The position numbers and the translations under genes are program-made. Under the pieces are notes generated by a model. The model had not been told where the DNA came from. It searched no databases and was given only the letters and a program-made list of their open reading frames with translations. Shown here piece by piece: positions 1 through 12,174 of a stretch of 64,000 nt of DNA; position 1 is the stretch's first letter; the number at the start of each line of letters is the position of its first letter. The stretch lies in NCBI GenBank assembly GCA_026874595.1, contig CM049319.1, forward strand, positions 17,520,601 to 17,584,600, given 5' to 3'. The stretch is from Sipunculus nudus (Eukaryota > Annelida > Sipuncula > Golfingiida > Sipunculidae).

Positions 1-3000
1 ATCCTTTCACTTGGAATAACGGCGTCCCCTTGTCGTACTATAACTGGGCTCCAGGCTACTCCGGAGGGACGGACCCGTGTATGTATGCAGACGCCGCAAA
101 CGGACACACGTGGAAAACCAGCCACTGCGCTTCCATGTACAACGGCCTATGCCAATACAGTGGAGTTGGTAAGTGCAACCAACGTATGCTTTCTCACGCA
201 GCGATTATACAGTGCAGTCGTCCAAGGACCCCTTTCTGTAACCACTGCTTTGAATAGCAAGGTTCTCTTTGTTCGACAACCAGGGGTTGGCACACAGCAA
301 GGTAGTGTAATCAGACCAATGAGAGCGTGGTATGCATTGTGCATCCAGCTCCCACTTTTAATCATGTTACAACCCCACTCATTGGTGAGATTCTTGGCTC
401 TGTACCAGAACCGGTGTTATTAAAACAAAAAAAAACCTTACCATACAATTCTACGGTAAGAGAAAGGGGAGCTGGAGCGAATACAGTGTACAACAGCTGT
501 GTGAGGAGCGTACAGACAGCGAAGCAGAGAAAGCATGCATGGGGCCGGGTATAGCATTAAACTCTCTACTGCTCAGAGCACAGGCACTCGTTTCCAGCAC
601 TAAAATGGCTTAGAAAGCGTGAACACATTGAGTATGGGCGATATGCAAGCTATAATATCGCACCCATACTCAATGTGTTTACGGTTTCTAAGCCATTTTA
701 GTGCTGGAAACGAGTGCCTGTGGCTAAGAGGGGAACTCGGTCTCATTCACATTGCGCAGAATCAGACTCACAAGAGAACGACTCTTCTGGTTAGGGTTAT
801 TTATGGGGGACACAATACGAACTCGACGATGTGCCGCGGCTTCTGTGAATACACAGATTGCGTAGGTATCAATGTAGTGCAGAGGGTTAAGTAGTCCGTT
901 CAAGTACATTGGTTAAGAATTGTTTCAAGACAAATTACATTATCATTTGTGATTTCTGTGTAAGGACTTCACGGGATCAGAAATATTTTGTAATCATACG
1001 CATGCGCGATGTAAACAGAAAGTGTTTCCTTCAAAGTAAAAAAAATTATTATAAAATTGACAGCTGAGACAAGTAGTCCCGGTCGTCCCACAGTGCCAAA
1101 CTGGAAGAAGTTCGTTTTGAGTATCTGGGTTGGACTCACTTAGGCCCTACACTGAGAACTGCGTTATTTGGCTTGACCCGTTCATGTGCAGTTCACATAG
1201 TTCCTGACAGATGGCATTGCAATTTCGTGTCGCGGAAAAAAAAATCATTGAACTCGGGGCCATAATATATACAGAGCCATCGCTATCGCTTTCTTTTTGT
1301 TCTTCTTTTTATTAATAGGCAGGCCGAGAAAACAAAAAAAATATTTGGGATTCTGTCAACTCGCGGAGAGAATATAAGAATGTGTTTATTCCCTGAAAGG
1401 GTACATGTTATGAACAATTTAAGGTCCAGTTCATCATCCATGATACCTTTGTGAACCTGGGTACATTTTAACGTGCGGTTGACCCAGATTTGTTGCATTA
1501 TAGGTGATGACCAAGTGCTGTTTAAACTCTTTGCACTTCGGAAATTTACAGTTTTGCTCTGACCACAAACTGGAAAACCTCTTTTATGCCCACGGTCGTG
1601 TAAATGCTTGTTCACTAAGGTCAAAGCTCTTCAGCTTATACACTTTGCAAACGTTCTATTATGTGTCTGTAATCATTTTATAAATTGTCATATTTTCACT
1701 CATATTTCATTCATAATATTCATTTTATACATCCAGACATGAGATTAACTTGAAACGATTCAGCCTTAAAATAGAAGGCCTCTGTCTGTAATTACACTTG
1801 TATCGTACAGATATTATATGGTTGGACCCTACAGGAACGGGAATGCATTATTAGAAGTTTGTGCAGTTCTAACATTGACTTGAAATTTATATTTTTATAT
1901 TTTGAGATGCTATTGCAATTGCAGGTCTGAAAACCCATTAACAATTTTGTTGTTTTGAAAAGTGTAATTGATCATATTAAATTCCTACAATTTTGCATCA
2001 ATATTTGTAAGTCATTTATGGATATTTAAAATGTTATAGAGTATGTCAATTACGTTTCTTTGCGAACTAGAGTCCTATTTAATAAGGTTCAAATACAAAT
2101 ACGCTATTAAGCCCATTTGTATTGCATTCAGGTTTGCATTTGATAATATTAAGACAGCATAATTGGCAAAAACCCTGTTACTAAAATCAACCCCAAACTT
2201 GTTTTATAATCATTAAAACCTCATAAATTATTCATTATTATAAACATGGTACGGTGTTCTTTCTGTTGGTATGCATAATTTTTAACGTTTCCTTCATTTT
2301 CACATGATATTTTTCAATTTTGAAAAATTTCAAATTTTTTAAAGGTACACTATTTTTTGTATCCAATAATGGTAAGCCAAGTTCTAGTGGACTGATATAA
2401 AACTACATCACGCTGTCTCAAAAGCTATTTCTTCTTTTAGGTCTATCGTGTTTCTATTTACCTTAAAAGCAAAATTCTAATTTTTGAGACAATAAAAAAT
2501 TTAAAATTTCATTTTTCAAAGAGATAGAAATAAGATAGAGGAAAAAATGGCCTTTGGTTGAATGGTTTTCAATATATGGTTCTTGCCAAATGACGCTCCT
2601 TAAGGCGGATTTGCATTTGCATACCAATTTGATTTATTAGAAACATTTGCATTTATATGGACTGAATCATATTTGATCCCGACTCGGGCAGAACTTACGT
2701 AAGCGTGCTCTTTTCCAGACGTGTCATCTCAATGTGCACAGGCGCCATCTGGCGGAGCTTGCTACTGGTTATCGCCGGATGCTACCTACACCTACAACGA
2801 TGGAGTCCAGTACTGTAACAACATTGGGGCAGAGCTGGCAGTACTTGGTAGCATGGGCGATGTTGAATTCGTAATCAATTATATATTTGACCATGGTTAC
2901 CCTAGGTCAGTAAAAATCAAAATAATTCATGTTTGAATAAGTTACCGACTTACGTATTAATGTAATCCCTGGCGTCCGTTTCATAGCTGCATGCGCATGC

Positions 3001-3593
3001 GCATGCAAAGTGCTTACGCATACTAGTGTATTGAATATCACCAAAAAGGAAACCTAAAGGCCCGTTCAGTTTGTAGTTACAGTTTTTGCAAAATTTGTAG
3101 ACTGTTTTCGGTACCAAATCTTGTCAGAAGCATCGATAATCGTATCGTAACTTGTCAGAACGATTCATAAACATATGGTTCTTGTCAGAGCCGTCGGTAA
3201 TCGTATCGTCACATGTCACAACGATTCATAAACATATTGGTTCTTATCAGAGCAGTCGGTAATCATGTCGTCACTTGTCAGAACAATAATAATTGCTTTG
3301 TTTCTTGTCGGAGCCGTCGAACTAATACCTTTTTATTCGACTGCAGTGAGCACTATTGGATTGGGCTACAGAAAGTTGGCACTCTGTTCACATGGGTGAC
3401 AGGGGAAGTGGCAACTTTTACGAATTTTGAACTTTCTCCTGGAGTACAGAACTGTGTCAAGGTTCGTCCATCCCAGAGTCACAAATGGGAAACCGATGAC
3501 TGCGCCACTAAGCATCGGATTCTCTGCAACTTTGGAAGTGAGTAAAAACATATCTTCACGCACTAAATCAAACGCGCGAACACACGTACACAC

Positions 3594-3666
<73 letters not shown>

Positions 3667-3885
3667 AACAGACAGACAGACTGACAGAAAGATTCAGAAG
3701 ACAGAGAGAGCCTTACTCACATAGGTCACTGCCAACCAAATTGAGCGGGAAAAAATACGTTTGATGGAAGATGAAAGCTCCTTCTGGTCATCAGAAGGTT
3801 AACGTGTTTAGACTAAAGATCTTAATGCGATCTTAACACTTGAAACAAGGACTCGGTTAAGATACCCATACAGTGATTCTATTTC

Positions 3886-3916
<31 letters not shown>

Positions 3917-6008
3917 GGTATATTTTTGCAGTCTTGAAAAATGTCAATTTAAATAACTATTAAACCGACGATTTTGCACAATTTAAAGAAAAAAAAACCC
4001 TTATTCGGATCAGCGGCCGTTTTTTAATTCTCTTGGATCAGATGTATAAAAATCACAACAATCAGATAAAAAGGGTAACATTTTAAACTTCATCCATTTA
4101 CTGGTAAGGGACACACTATAGTCCAGCTGTAAATAAACGACTCAGTAGGCTGATAAGCCTGTACTTGGGGTTTGACGCAAGTCATAGGCGAAAACGCACT
4201 CTAACAATCATCAATCCTGTCACATCGATATTGTAAACAGTCGGTAGTTTTAACATTAGGCTACCAGTGATGAATTAACACAAAAAATTCATTTGAGCTA
4301 ATAAACCAGAGTGTAAATCCATCTGTATGGTAACAGGTTCATGAGTCAAAATTTCAACAACCATGCAGTGATAAACCAAAATGCCGGGTTAAAACGGAAT
4401 TCATCTCCCACATGTTAGATGTTTAAGGAGGTTCACAAATATATCGATCGACTGGTCTGGTTTAATTAATGCGACACCGTACATGTACGTCACGATGTCT
4501 TATCTAAAATGACGAAACATTTGCATCCTCAGGGAGCCTTGCAGTGCGGCCCTACATTCAGGATGTAAAGACACTCTGACACTGATCAGAGAATTTCTAA
4601 TGCCCGAGGGGTGAAACAGCATTAAGTATAGGCCTAGCCAAAACAGAATGACAAAATCCAATAAATAAATAATCAAATTGATATCTATTTATTCAAAAAA
4701 GCCACATATGCATGGTAGAACGTAGCCATGACAAATGACACTCAGACCTTCGGAAATAAACTGACAGTCCTGTCTTCAGTCGTCAAAAATTCACGTTTGT
4801 GTCGGCGGGCTGTCGCTAGGTAGAACGTAAAACATCATCATCTGAGGATTAGGTATCATCGATTCTGAAGATTAGTTTTATGATTTCTACTAAAAACTTC
4901 ACTTTCAACTGAATGTTGTACCGTTTTTATGTGGGGGGATTAATCTTTCTCTTCATGTAAGTAAGTCGTCCTAATTTGCATATTATTTCGTATTATTTTT
5001 AAAAATACAAATAATTAAATATAACCAAAAAATTAAAGCTTTGATAATTACTTAAATCACACAATGACCACTAGATGTCGTTGAATATCAGTGAAGACAT
5101 CTTTTGCAGTAAATACACGAAAGTTTTTCAGTACGTCACATTTTTAGTTATGAAATTTTATTTTTAAATTCGCTGAACAGTTTGGTCTATTTCAGTTCTG
5201 TTTTTCTATTCACTATTACCTTTACCTTTCCTTCTTTTTATTTTGTTTTTGCATGTTTAATCGTTGTGTATAGCAAGGTTCGTGTATTATAAAATCCCTG
5301 AAACATAATGAATTGCAAAGCATTTGACCATAGTGCGCTCCAATTAGGTACGCACAAATTTTGAGATATTTTACACATTAAAATAATATTGAACAATAAC
5401 CTGTCATTAAATGGCTCATGTACTTCGACAATTAAAAATTAACCATCACATAACTTTAATTAAACTATTATTGAAAAATATATATTTAATATATCAGAAA
5501 CAGTCTATTTATGTCACGACATATAGACAAAAGAGACTTGGTCAAGGACATGATTTCAGTTGAATCCATATATATGCATGATGGAGTGCATCGTCAGCTA
5601 AAAGACGCCATACAGCCCGGTAACCTAATGAAGAGGGGTCAAAAACAGTGAAAAGTATAACATAAGTTAGTTTGAAACAATTAGATCAATCTCTGTCCTC
5701 GGACCATTTATCATGTTTTGTCACTTTTACACACGGAAAAGTAAAACGGGCATTTCAAAATTACCACCAAACATCGCCCCGAGTTGATGAATTTTAAAGA
5801 AAACGTAAATAATTTCGATTTTGTATACGTATATTGGCTTATGGGATCTAAGCTCTCTCTCTTTCTCTCTCTCTCTCTCATATATATCGCATATATGGTA
5901 TATAACGTGTACATGTATATATATGCTACTTTCATACATGAAACCTGCATTTTATTAAATGTTCCCCTGCATTGTAAGCACTTTCACTGTGATGTATTTA
6001 ACTTGTAT

Positions 6009-6060
<52 letters not shown>

Positions 6061-7839
6061 AACAACAAACTGAGTAAATCAGATATTTACTGCCGGACCA
6101 CTGCAACTCCCGAAATTCTTGAGACGGTTAAAACCTAGAATTCGTAGCACTATACCCTAAAATACCACTATACCTCAAAATCAAAAACGGTTTATATATG
6201 GATTTGGCTCTTAGACGAGGCACAACGGTAATTACCACTAATGTATTTTTGTTAATTTACAGCACAGCCCACGTTTTCACCTCCGACCACCCCTCCTGAG
6301 CCACCCACTACCATCGCCGCCGAGACCACCACTCTTCCTGTGGCCAACCTGCCACATGCAACGATTGCCACGTCCCATACCGCCAACCGTACTCGAGGTA
6401 AGAAAAGAAGTTAACATATACTAGTATGTTCTATTGTCTAGGAAGATTCAACTCTGCGTCTCTATCAACCTGCCCACGTGATCTCCATGCCCCCCCCCCC
6501 TTCCCAAAAAAAGAAAATTATTTTGATTTCAATTGGAATGCTATAAGCTGCAAACACGTTTGCATAAAATAAATAATAAAACTTTGATTTGCTATGATTT
6601 GCGTTGACCTATTGAGCTTAACAACAGTTATTGTCGCGTAAATGTAGTTCGTATACCACATGGAGTTTCACTCGAAAATTTGTAATGAAATGGTTAATAC
6701 TTTTCTCCTCCTGCACTGATTTAGGAAACAAAAAATACCCGAGAATTTAACCTTTTTATGGCCTGAGAAACTTTGCAGAGGGCCGAGAGTAAACCTCTGC
6801 TGATTGACCATGGCCAATGGTCTTTGTACAGGGAAAGGGTACAATTAGAAAACTACAACTACCTTGCATCATCATCGTCAGGTGTGTAATTGTCAAGAGC
6901 CTGTACCAAGAAAGAACTGCCCACATTTAGAGAAACTAGCCATGTGCACTTAAATGAATGCAAGCCTCCGCAATCGCTTATTTGGCCCAAACTCCCGGCT
7001 CATTTATACATAACTGACTCTAGATTTGTGTTTATTCTTTGATGACGTTCCTGGCTTCGGATAATGTTCCCGATCCACACCGAATTCTAATTCTTCGAAA
7101 TGCCCTTGAAATTTCATGAGATTCCGTTGATGGTTGCGTAAATTTTTATGTTGTGCACAAACACAACAACCCCCCCCCCCCCCCCCCCTGCGCCTCCACA
7201 TACACATGAACGGGAATAAAACGCATATAATCCTTGTGGTGGCAAAAACTGTTTAGTGGGAAGACACCTCCGTATAAAACCTTTCCCGTTTTTTTTTCCA
7301 TGACTGCATGCTAAATGTTGATATGTCCTCATGGAATACAGAGCTCAAGCTGTTCCCCTGTTAAAAGACCTGCAATTGCAAAGTGATTCAATTTAGGCCA
7401 TTAGAAATGTAATGTTTTACTGACTAGTGACTCCTGATTTCGTGGATAACCCCCCCCCCCCCCCCCCGGGGGTTTGCTAATGCAAGTTTATATTGCCGGG
7501 GTTAATCTGAAACATAGGAAAAGCTACACCGGTATAAATATGATGCAAAATATTACAGAGCAATTTAGACCATTGGGTTTGTTGTTTTTATTTTTTACAG
7601 GAATGGTTTATCGCAAAACGGCAGAGGGCGCCCTGAACAACGTGTTTGCTGAGCACGCCGTGAGGTCGGTGACACAATGTGCTCACTTGTGTTCTACATC
7701 TCAAGCATGCCAATCATTCAACTTCCGGAAACCAACTACTTCCGGTAAAGATGGATCATGCGAACTCAACGTCGCCACAGGAAACAGTATCGCCAGTAAG
7801 CCTGGCTACTATTACTATCAGCCCATGAACTACAAATAA
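1..7839 (+). CDS. C-type lectin family protein with terminal PAN/Apple-like domain (5' partial)
   Basis: Five exons fit GT-AG sites with matching phase: 1-168 (frame from base 3), 2719-2905, 3347-3537, 6263-6397 and 7601-7839 (stop TAA 7837-7839). They give 305 residues with the N-terminus missing. Exon 1 is the second half of a CTLD (FTWNNG, YYNW, WKTSHC, LCQY). Exons 2-3 make a full CTLD: CYWLS near the start, the hallmark WIGL, then WETDDC and RILC. Exon 4 is a Pro/Thr-rich, mucin-like linker. Exon 5 has the spacing of a PAN/Apple module (VTQCAHLC, CQSFNF, CELN) and ends in a short Tyr-rich tail. CTLDs often bind glycans through Ca2+ using EPN or QPD plus WND. Neither CTLD here shows those motifs, so classical sugar binding is doubtful. 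Likely secreted or extracellular, but the signal peptide lies outside the window. The family call is secure; ligand and role are unknown. Confidence 0.85.
169..578. other. Intron 1 of lectin gene, unassigned part
   Basis: Follows the donor GTAAGT at 169. Short open frames here run out of the lectin exon or lie in intron, and they show no domain. I see nothing else I can name. Confidence 0.5.
579..722. mobile_element. Palindromic foldback (MITE-like) element
   Basis: Two arms of about 65 bp are near-perfect reverse complements around a loop of about 10 bases (left arm 579-644, right arm 655-722, with a 2-base insertion near the loop). The ends read CACAGGCACTCG and CGAGTGCCTGTG. The flanks GCTCAGAG (571-578) and GCTAAGAG (723-730) match at 7 of 8 positions, like an aged 8-bp target duplication. 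It encodes nothing and lies in lectin intron 1. Confidence 0.65.
748..1135 (-). repeat. Dispersed ~400-bp repeat family, copy 1
   Basis: The reverse complement aligns along its length with 8090-8440 and 20195-20600. Shared blocks include GAACTTCTTCCAGTT, GACTACTTGTCTCA, GGAAAC...CTGTTTACAT, TTACAAAATAT, TTGAACGGAC and a final TGCGCA(A/G)TGTG. No open frame is conserved between copies. This is a non-autonomous element of unknown class in lectin intron 1. Confidence 0.7.
1136..2718. other. Intron 1 of lectin gene, remainder
   Basis: AT-rich intron sequence ending in the acceptor TTTTCCAG at 2711-2718. The minus-strand open frame at 1283-1624 has no recognisable domain or splice context. Nothing else can be supported. 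Confidence 0.5.
3121..3320 (+). repeat. ~61-bp tandem repeat, 3.3 units
   Basis: Units begin at about 3121, 3182, 3244 and 3305 with CTTGTCAGAGCCGTCGGTAA and contain CGATTCATAAACATAT. The array ends about 26 bases before the exon 3 acceptor (AG at 3345-3346), so it forms the 3' part of lectin intron 2. Confidence 0.7.
3598..3682 (+). repeat. Compound (TA)n(GA)n(CAGA)n microsatellite
   Basis: A pure TA run passes directly into a GA run and then a few CAGA-like units, just inside lectin intron 3. Confidence 0.9.
3885..3918 (+). repeat. Poly-C followed by (CT)n
   Basis: A C12 tract runs straight into TCTC repeats within lectin intron 3. Confidence 0.85.
3919..5850. other. Lectin intron 3, no feature seen
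   Basis: Long AT-rich intron stretch. I found no exon-like open frame with splice sites and no repeat that I recognise elsewhere in the window. Confidence 0.5.
5852..6062 (+). repeat. CT and TA microsatellites
   Basis: (CT)n at about 5853-5879 is followed by irregular TA-rich sequence, then a pure TA run at about 6014-6052. These account for the short open frames called here on both strands. Confidence 0.85.
7170..7188 (+). repeat. Poly-C tract (19 nt)
   Basis: Uninterrupted C19 in lectin intron 4, explaining the Gly-rich minus-strand frame there. Confidence 0.95.
7450..7472 (+). repeat. Poly-C then poly-G (C18 G5)
   Basis: A C run changes directly to a G run, about 130 bases before the PAN-domain exon. 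Confidence 0.95.
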
Positions 7840-8025
7840 TTGGTAATTTAATCATTATTCATTGATTGCATGAGTTATGATGAAATCGTCTGCAGAACCA
7901 GAGTCGCATGCTGAGAGGGGGTGGGGGTTAGGAGAGTTGCCTTACAAACCTTGAAAAATATCAACTTTTTCATAAAATCTCAAAACTGAGTCAAATACAT
8001 TCATTATTTATTATGTAAAATCATA

Positions 8026-8031
8026 AATAAA
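8026..8031 (+). terminator. Candidate poly(A) signal of the lectin gene
   Basis: AATAAA lies about 190 bases after the lectin stop codon, the right distance for a short 3' UTR. The surroundings are AT-rich, so chance occurrence is likely enough to keep this tentative. Confidence 0.35.
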
Positions 8032-8077
8032 TTAACTAGTACTGTATAGTTTGACTTGTATCTTATGGAGGTTTTCT

Positions 8078-8445
8078 TTCTACTCAGAACGAACTTCTTC
8101 CAGTTATGCAGTGTGGGACGGCCGGGACTACTTGTCTCAATTGTCAAACTTCTAAATCAAAATGTGTTACATTTCACGGAAACCCCATCTGTTTACATTT
8201 CACATGCGTGTGCTTACAAAATATAACTTATTCCGTGTGATCCTTATCACAAAATCACCAATGTTTATGTAATTTGGTTAAAAGCAGTTCTTGTCCAACA
8301 TATTTGAACGGACCTTATAACCCTCTTCACTTAATTTGTATCACCACCGCCGATGTAGAGGCCTGGTGCATTGTGGGTGGCAGATTCTGAAGCCCACAAA
8401 CCCTCACCGGCAGAGTCGTACTCTTAAGATTGCGCAGTGTGCCTG
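8078..8445 (+). repeat. Dispersed ~400-bp repeat family, copy 2
   Basis: Aligns with copy 1 (opposite strand) and copy 3 through the blocks given for copy 1. It ends in TGCGCAGTGTG just before a poly-C tract at 8449-8466. Confidence 0.7.
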
Positions 8446-8448
8446 CAG

Positions 8449-8466
8449 CCCCCCCCCCCCCCCCCC
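8449..8466 (+). repeat. Poly-C tract (18 nt)
   Basis: C18 immediately after the end of the dispersed repeat copy, followed by further C-rich sequence. Confidence 0.95.
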
Positions 8467-8469
8467 ACC

Positions 8470-9668
8470 CCCACCATTTCTTCAATAAGAAATCTTGGAT
8501 CCGGCTATGTAATATAATGGGAAATATCTTTTATGAACATTTGCTGAACAGGAACTGAAGAATATTAACTGTTTCTTCATTGTAATTAATCTTAAAGTAT
8601 TGTAATAATCGTTTAGAAACGAGCGATTCATTTGATAAACTAGAAATATGCGTTCCATTTAACAAAAGCCTCCGCCCGCCATGTTTGCTTTCACTTATTC
8701 GAACCATATTCCCATGTTCATTCGTGCACAAGTGACTGTGCATTTGTGAATATTCCTTGATCGCGTTCTTGAATCCGGATCATGCGCTGGGTCTACACTC
8801 AAATCTAGTCTGTTCTTCATTGGAATAACTAAACAATGTACAAAACAGGTATCATAACTATCAGTTACCTAATATGTAAGCAAGATCTTAACAATTACAT
8901 GCGGAGCCAAGAACATTTGAACAAGTGAAATTCTTCATTCATTAGATGTACATTAACAAAAGTATTGGCTTTATTTAAATTATCAATATCTGAATAATGG
9001 GTAACATAATATGTATGTTAATATTGGTGATACAGGCACTATATACGTCAGATGCCATTAAAAATACATTAATAATACTTTCATATGTGCATATGTGGCG
9101 TCCTATTTACGAAGTTTTTATTTTCGGGATAATTTCCCCTTCGCGAATTTCGAGAATTTAAAACCCTCGCGAACAAAATGGTCACAGTATACTAGTTAGG
9201 TATGATGTTTAACATGTTGATTTATCCTTGAACATATCGTGAATTGGTATGTCCAGACAATCAGGTATATATAACATATATCCGATATGTATGTGTGTAT
9301 ATAATATTATATATATCAACCATAGCTGTACTTTATTATGAGAATGTTTACACTCTGGAGCAATCCATCTAATATCTCATGTGAACTGTGACGTGCATCC
9401 TTAAGGCTTCACGATAACTTATGAATAAACATATTTTAAAGAAAATTATATTTTCATTTAGAAGAATGCGTATTTATGAGATTTCCTGTGATATCTTGTA
9501 CTTTGTCAGGCATTATGATAATATATGTCGAAATAAGATTTATATACATTAAGGTACTGATCATTATTGTAAAGTTGCATATATATTATACATATCCATA
9601 TATTATATCCATATAACCCCTACCTCCCTCTATTAACGCCCCTGGTTTTGAGTATTACAGCCTGGCGG
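8470..9668. other. Intergenic, no gene seen
   Basis: AT-rich sequence with short TA-rich runs (about 9265-9320 and 9575-9610). No supported gene or RNA. Confidence 0.5.
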
Positions 9669-9689
9669 GAGGGTGGCAGACATGGGGTC

Positions 9690-9836
9690 TATTACAGTTG
9701 TTCTATTACTATTACTATTACTATTACTTTCAATTTCTGATATTACTATTACTATTACTATTACCACATTTTATCTTCTATTACTATTACTATTACTATT
9801 ACTGGGGTATCTATTACTATTACTATTACTATTACA
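9690..9836 (+). repeat. TATTAC hexamer array, left subterminal
   Basis: Several runs of TATTAC/ATTACT units separated by short spacers, inside the left end of the transposon. They produce a spurious Leu-rich open frame. Confidence 0.9.
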
Positions 9837-11634
9837 TGTACTTAAACTGATGGTAGGATTCTAGACCTTGCGCAGCCATGAGTGCTATAAACTAGCACTA
9901 CAATCACATGTTTAAATAATATTAAAAGCAACTATATCATCCAGTTACCTACACAATTTTCTTATACTGTGTTATTGTCATTTACAAGAAGCCTAATAAT
10001 ACTGGAGATCTTTATTATTTCAGCTTCTTTAATTCTGTTTTTTTTTAATATTTTGAAACCTCGTTATTGGGGTGTTTCAAGTCGAAATTATAAGATAATT
10101 GTATGAACTCTTGAATACATGTAATTAAAAGCAACCCATTGTAAAGGCCTTAGCATATTTAAAATATTGATTTATAATTATATGCATGCTTGTTCATTTT
10201 ATATTATTTTCATATATATTTCACATAAATTTATTTTATAGTACATACTTCCGTTTCGATTTAATCTTCGTTCTCATAGTCAATAAATAAAGATTTTCAG
10301 TGTAACTAAAAATTGTCTCCAGAGGAATTATTCGTGATTATTGCATATTATTATTTAGTATCAAAGCTGACAATTCAGTCCTTTATGTATTATCAGGAGA
10401 GGAATTTATGTAGGGCTGTGTCCTGTTTCCAAATCCTTATAAATATATCCAGTAAAAATACTGTTTACGTCAAGATTCTGGACAGAAACAAACTGGAGAC
10501 AAAAGTACCCCATCTTCTCGAGTGTATTTATTCATTTGGATGTGATGCCACATTTTATTCCATCACATAATACATCTCGAGAGTGACCAGAGAGGTGGTA
10601 AATTTTACAATAATGGAAGCAGGCAGGGCTTTTATTTTTCAGGCATGCCCTTCTTCATTGCAGCAAAACAAGCACAGGACAATTTAGGAATGTGGAGAGC
10701 GATTTAAACTTACATTAATTTTACAAAACAAATAAAATATTATTTAAATTTGGTATTAAACAATCTTGTACTTAAATTTTGTACATAACAGGATCTAATT
10801 ATTTAATGTCAAAATTTATATATTTATATATAAATATATATATATTTATATAAGATATTAAATAATAAAATATGAACAGTTACCTATATTCTCATATTAT
10901 TTAATCAAATAAATTAATATCATGAAAAAATGGTTCATTTAATTTTCAAAATGTAAATTAACATAATTTAAGATACTGAATGAAGGTCTGCAAAATTGTT
11001 ACTATGAAATAACAGACAAGTATTAAAAGAATAGTTTTAAAAAGAATATGTATATAAATTAACTAGATAATACATGTGCCTGCAGTATGACTTTATCCAA
11101 GTGATTGTAGTACTGGTCTGAGTTTATAGCATTGTAGGCTTCAGTACATTATGGGTAGTGAAAACACCATAAGCTTATCATGAACATTTTGGGTCTGCAC
11201 TGAACCTGGTTCCTTATTATATTTTTCTTGAATGATGTGTTATTGCAATTTGTATGATTAAAATGCAAACTGGCTTGTGAAAACAAATCTAGGTACATTT
11301 CAGAATATGCATATGGATTGATGGATGTGAGATAAGATGTACATGTCACAATAATAAAAAACTATATTTATCTGTCTCTTAACATCAAACATGCCTCTGT
11401 TTATCCATGGTTTACTAATCAAAGGTCAGATTGTGCCAGGTAACTTATTTGGCTGTGACCTACTCTGTCCAGTACTCTTATGTATTTAGCACCAGTGGTC
11501 ACCAGCAATGTGACAGCTTGCCAATGCTTGCCTCAACAATAGGCACATCCTGGGCAGTTACTGGACAAGAACTGAGTCTGTTCATGTAGCATTTATATTT
11601 GCTGATATGCTTAATGATCAAGGGGCTTACAGGA

Positions 11635-11795
11635 AGTAATAGAAAGTAATATGTATTACTCTATTACTTTGCCTTCTGTTTCTATTACTATTACTATTAC
11701 AGCTCAAATTTTTGAGTCTATTACTATTACTATTACTATTACATGGAAAAAGCTGTAATAGTCTATTACTATTACTATTACTTATTACTATTACC
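11635..11795 (+). repeat. TATTAC hexamer array, right subterminal
   Basis: The same hexamer in the same orientation as the left array, reaching the right inverted end. Confidence 0.9.
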
Positions 11796-11812
11796 CCATG
11801 TCTGGAGGGTGG

Positions 11813-12135
11813 ATTAAGTATGGATCGCTGATATTTAAATATATAAAGGTAATAAAGCTAATGAGTTTTAATATCCATAAATGCCTGTGTATTTATCTTT
11901 TGCACCTTGTTCTCGTACACATATATTATATTTGTATACGGTATATTTGTGTATATATCAAAGGTACTGTATCGTTTGTTCTTTATCCTCAATATTCTTA
12001 ATAATACATACATCAATTCGAGAATATCGCATTGTTATTCATAATGAATTTAATGTGTAATTGTTATAAAGAAGGGTGACAGAAAAAGAGATAGAATTGA
12101 GAACTAAAAGTGTCCAAGTTTTGAACGAAGGCAAT

Positions 12136-12174
<39 letters not shown>

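Larger units (their letters stand above)
9677..11804. mobile_element. Non-autonomous hAT-like DNA transposon, 2128 bp
   Basis: The left end CAGACATGGGGT (9677-9688) and right end ACCCCATGTCTG (11793-11804) are perfect 12-bp inverted repeats starting CAG and ending CTG. The 8-bp direct repeat GAGGGTGG flanks both sides exactly (9669-9676 and 11805-11812). An 8-bp target duplication with CAG...CTG termini is typical of the hAT superfamily. Just inside each end lies an array of TATTAC hexamers (about 9690-9835 and 11640-11795) in the same orientation, possibly subterminal transposase-binding repeats (inference). The interior is AT-rich. Open frames at 10313-10570 and 11149-11349 show no transposase motif, so mobilisation would need an enzyme supplied elsewhere. 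Confidence 0.8.

Noticed and set aside
9673-9864. Leu-rich 63-codon frame
   Set aside because: Product of the TATTAC hexamer array.
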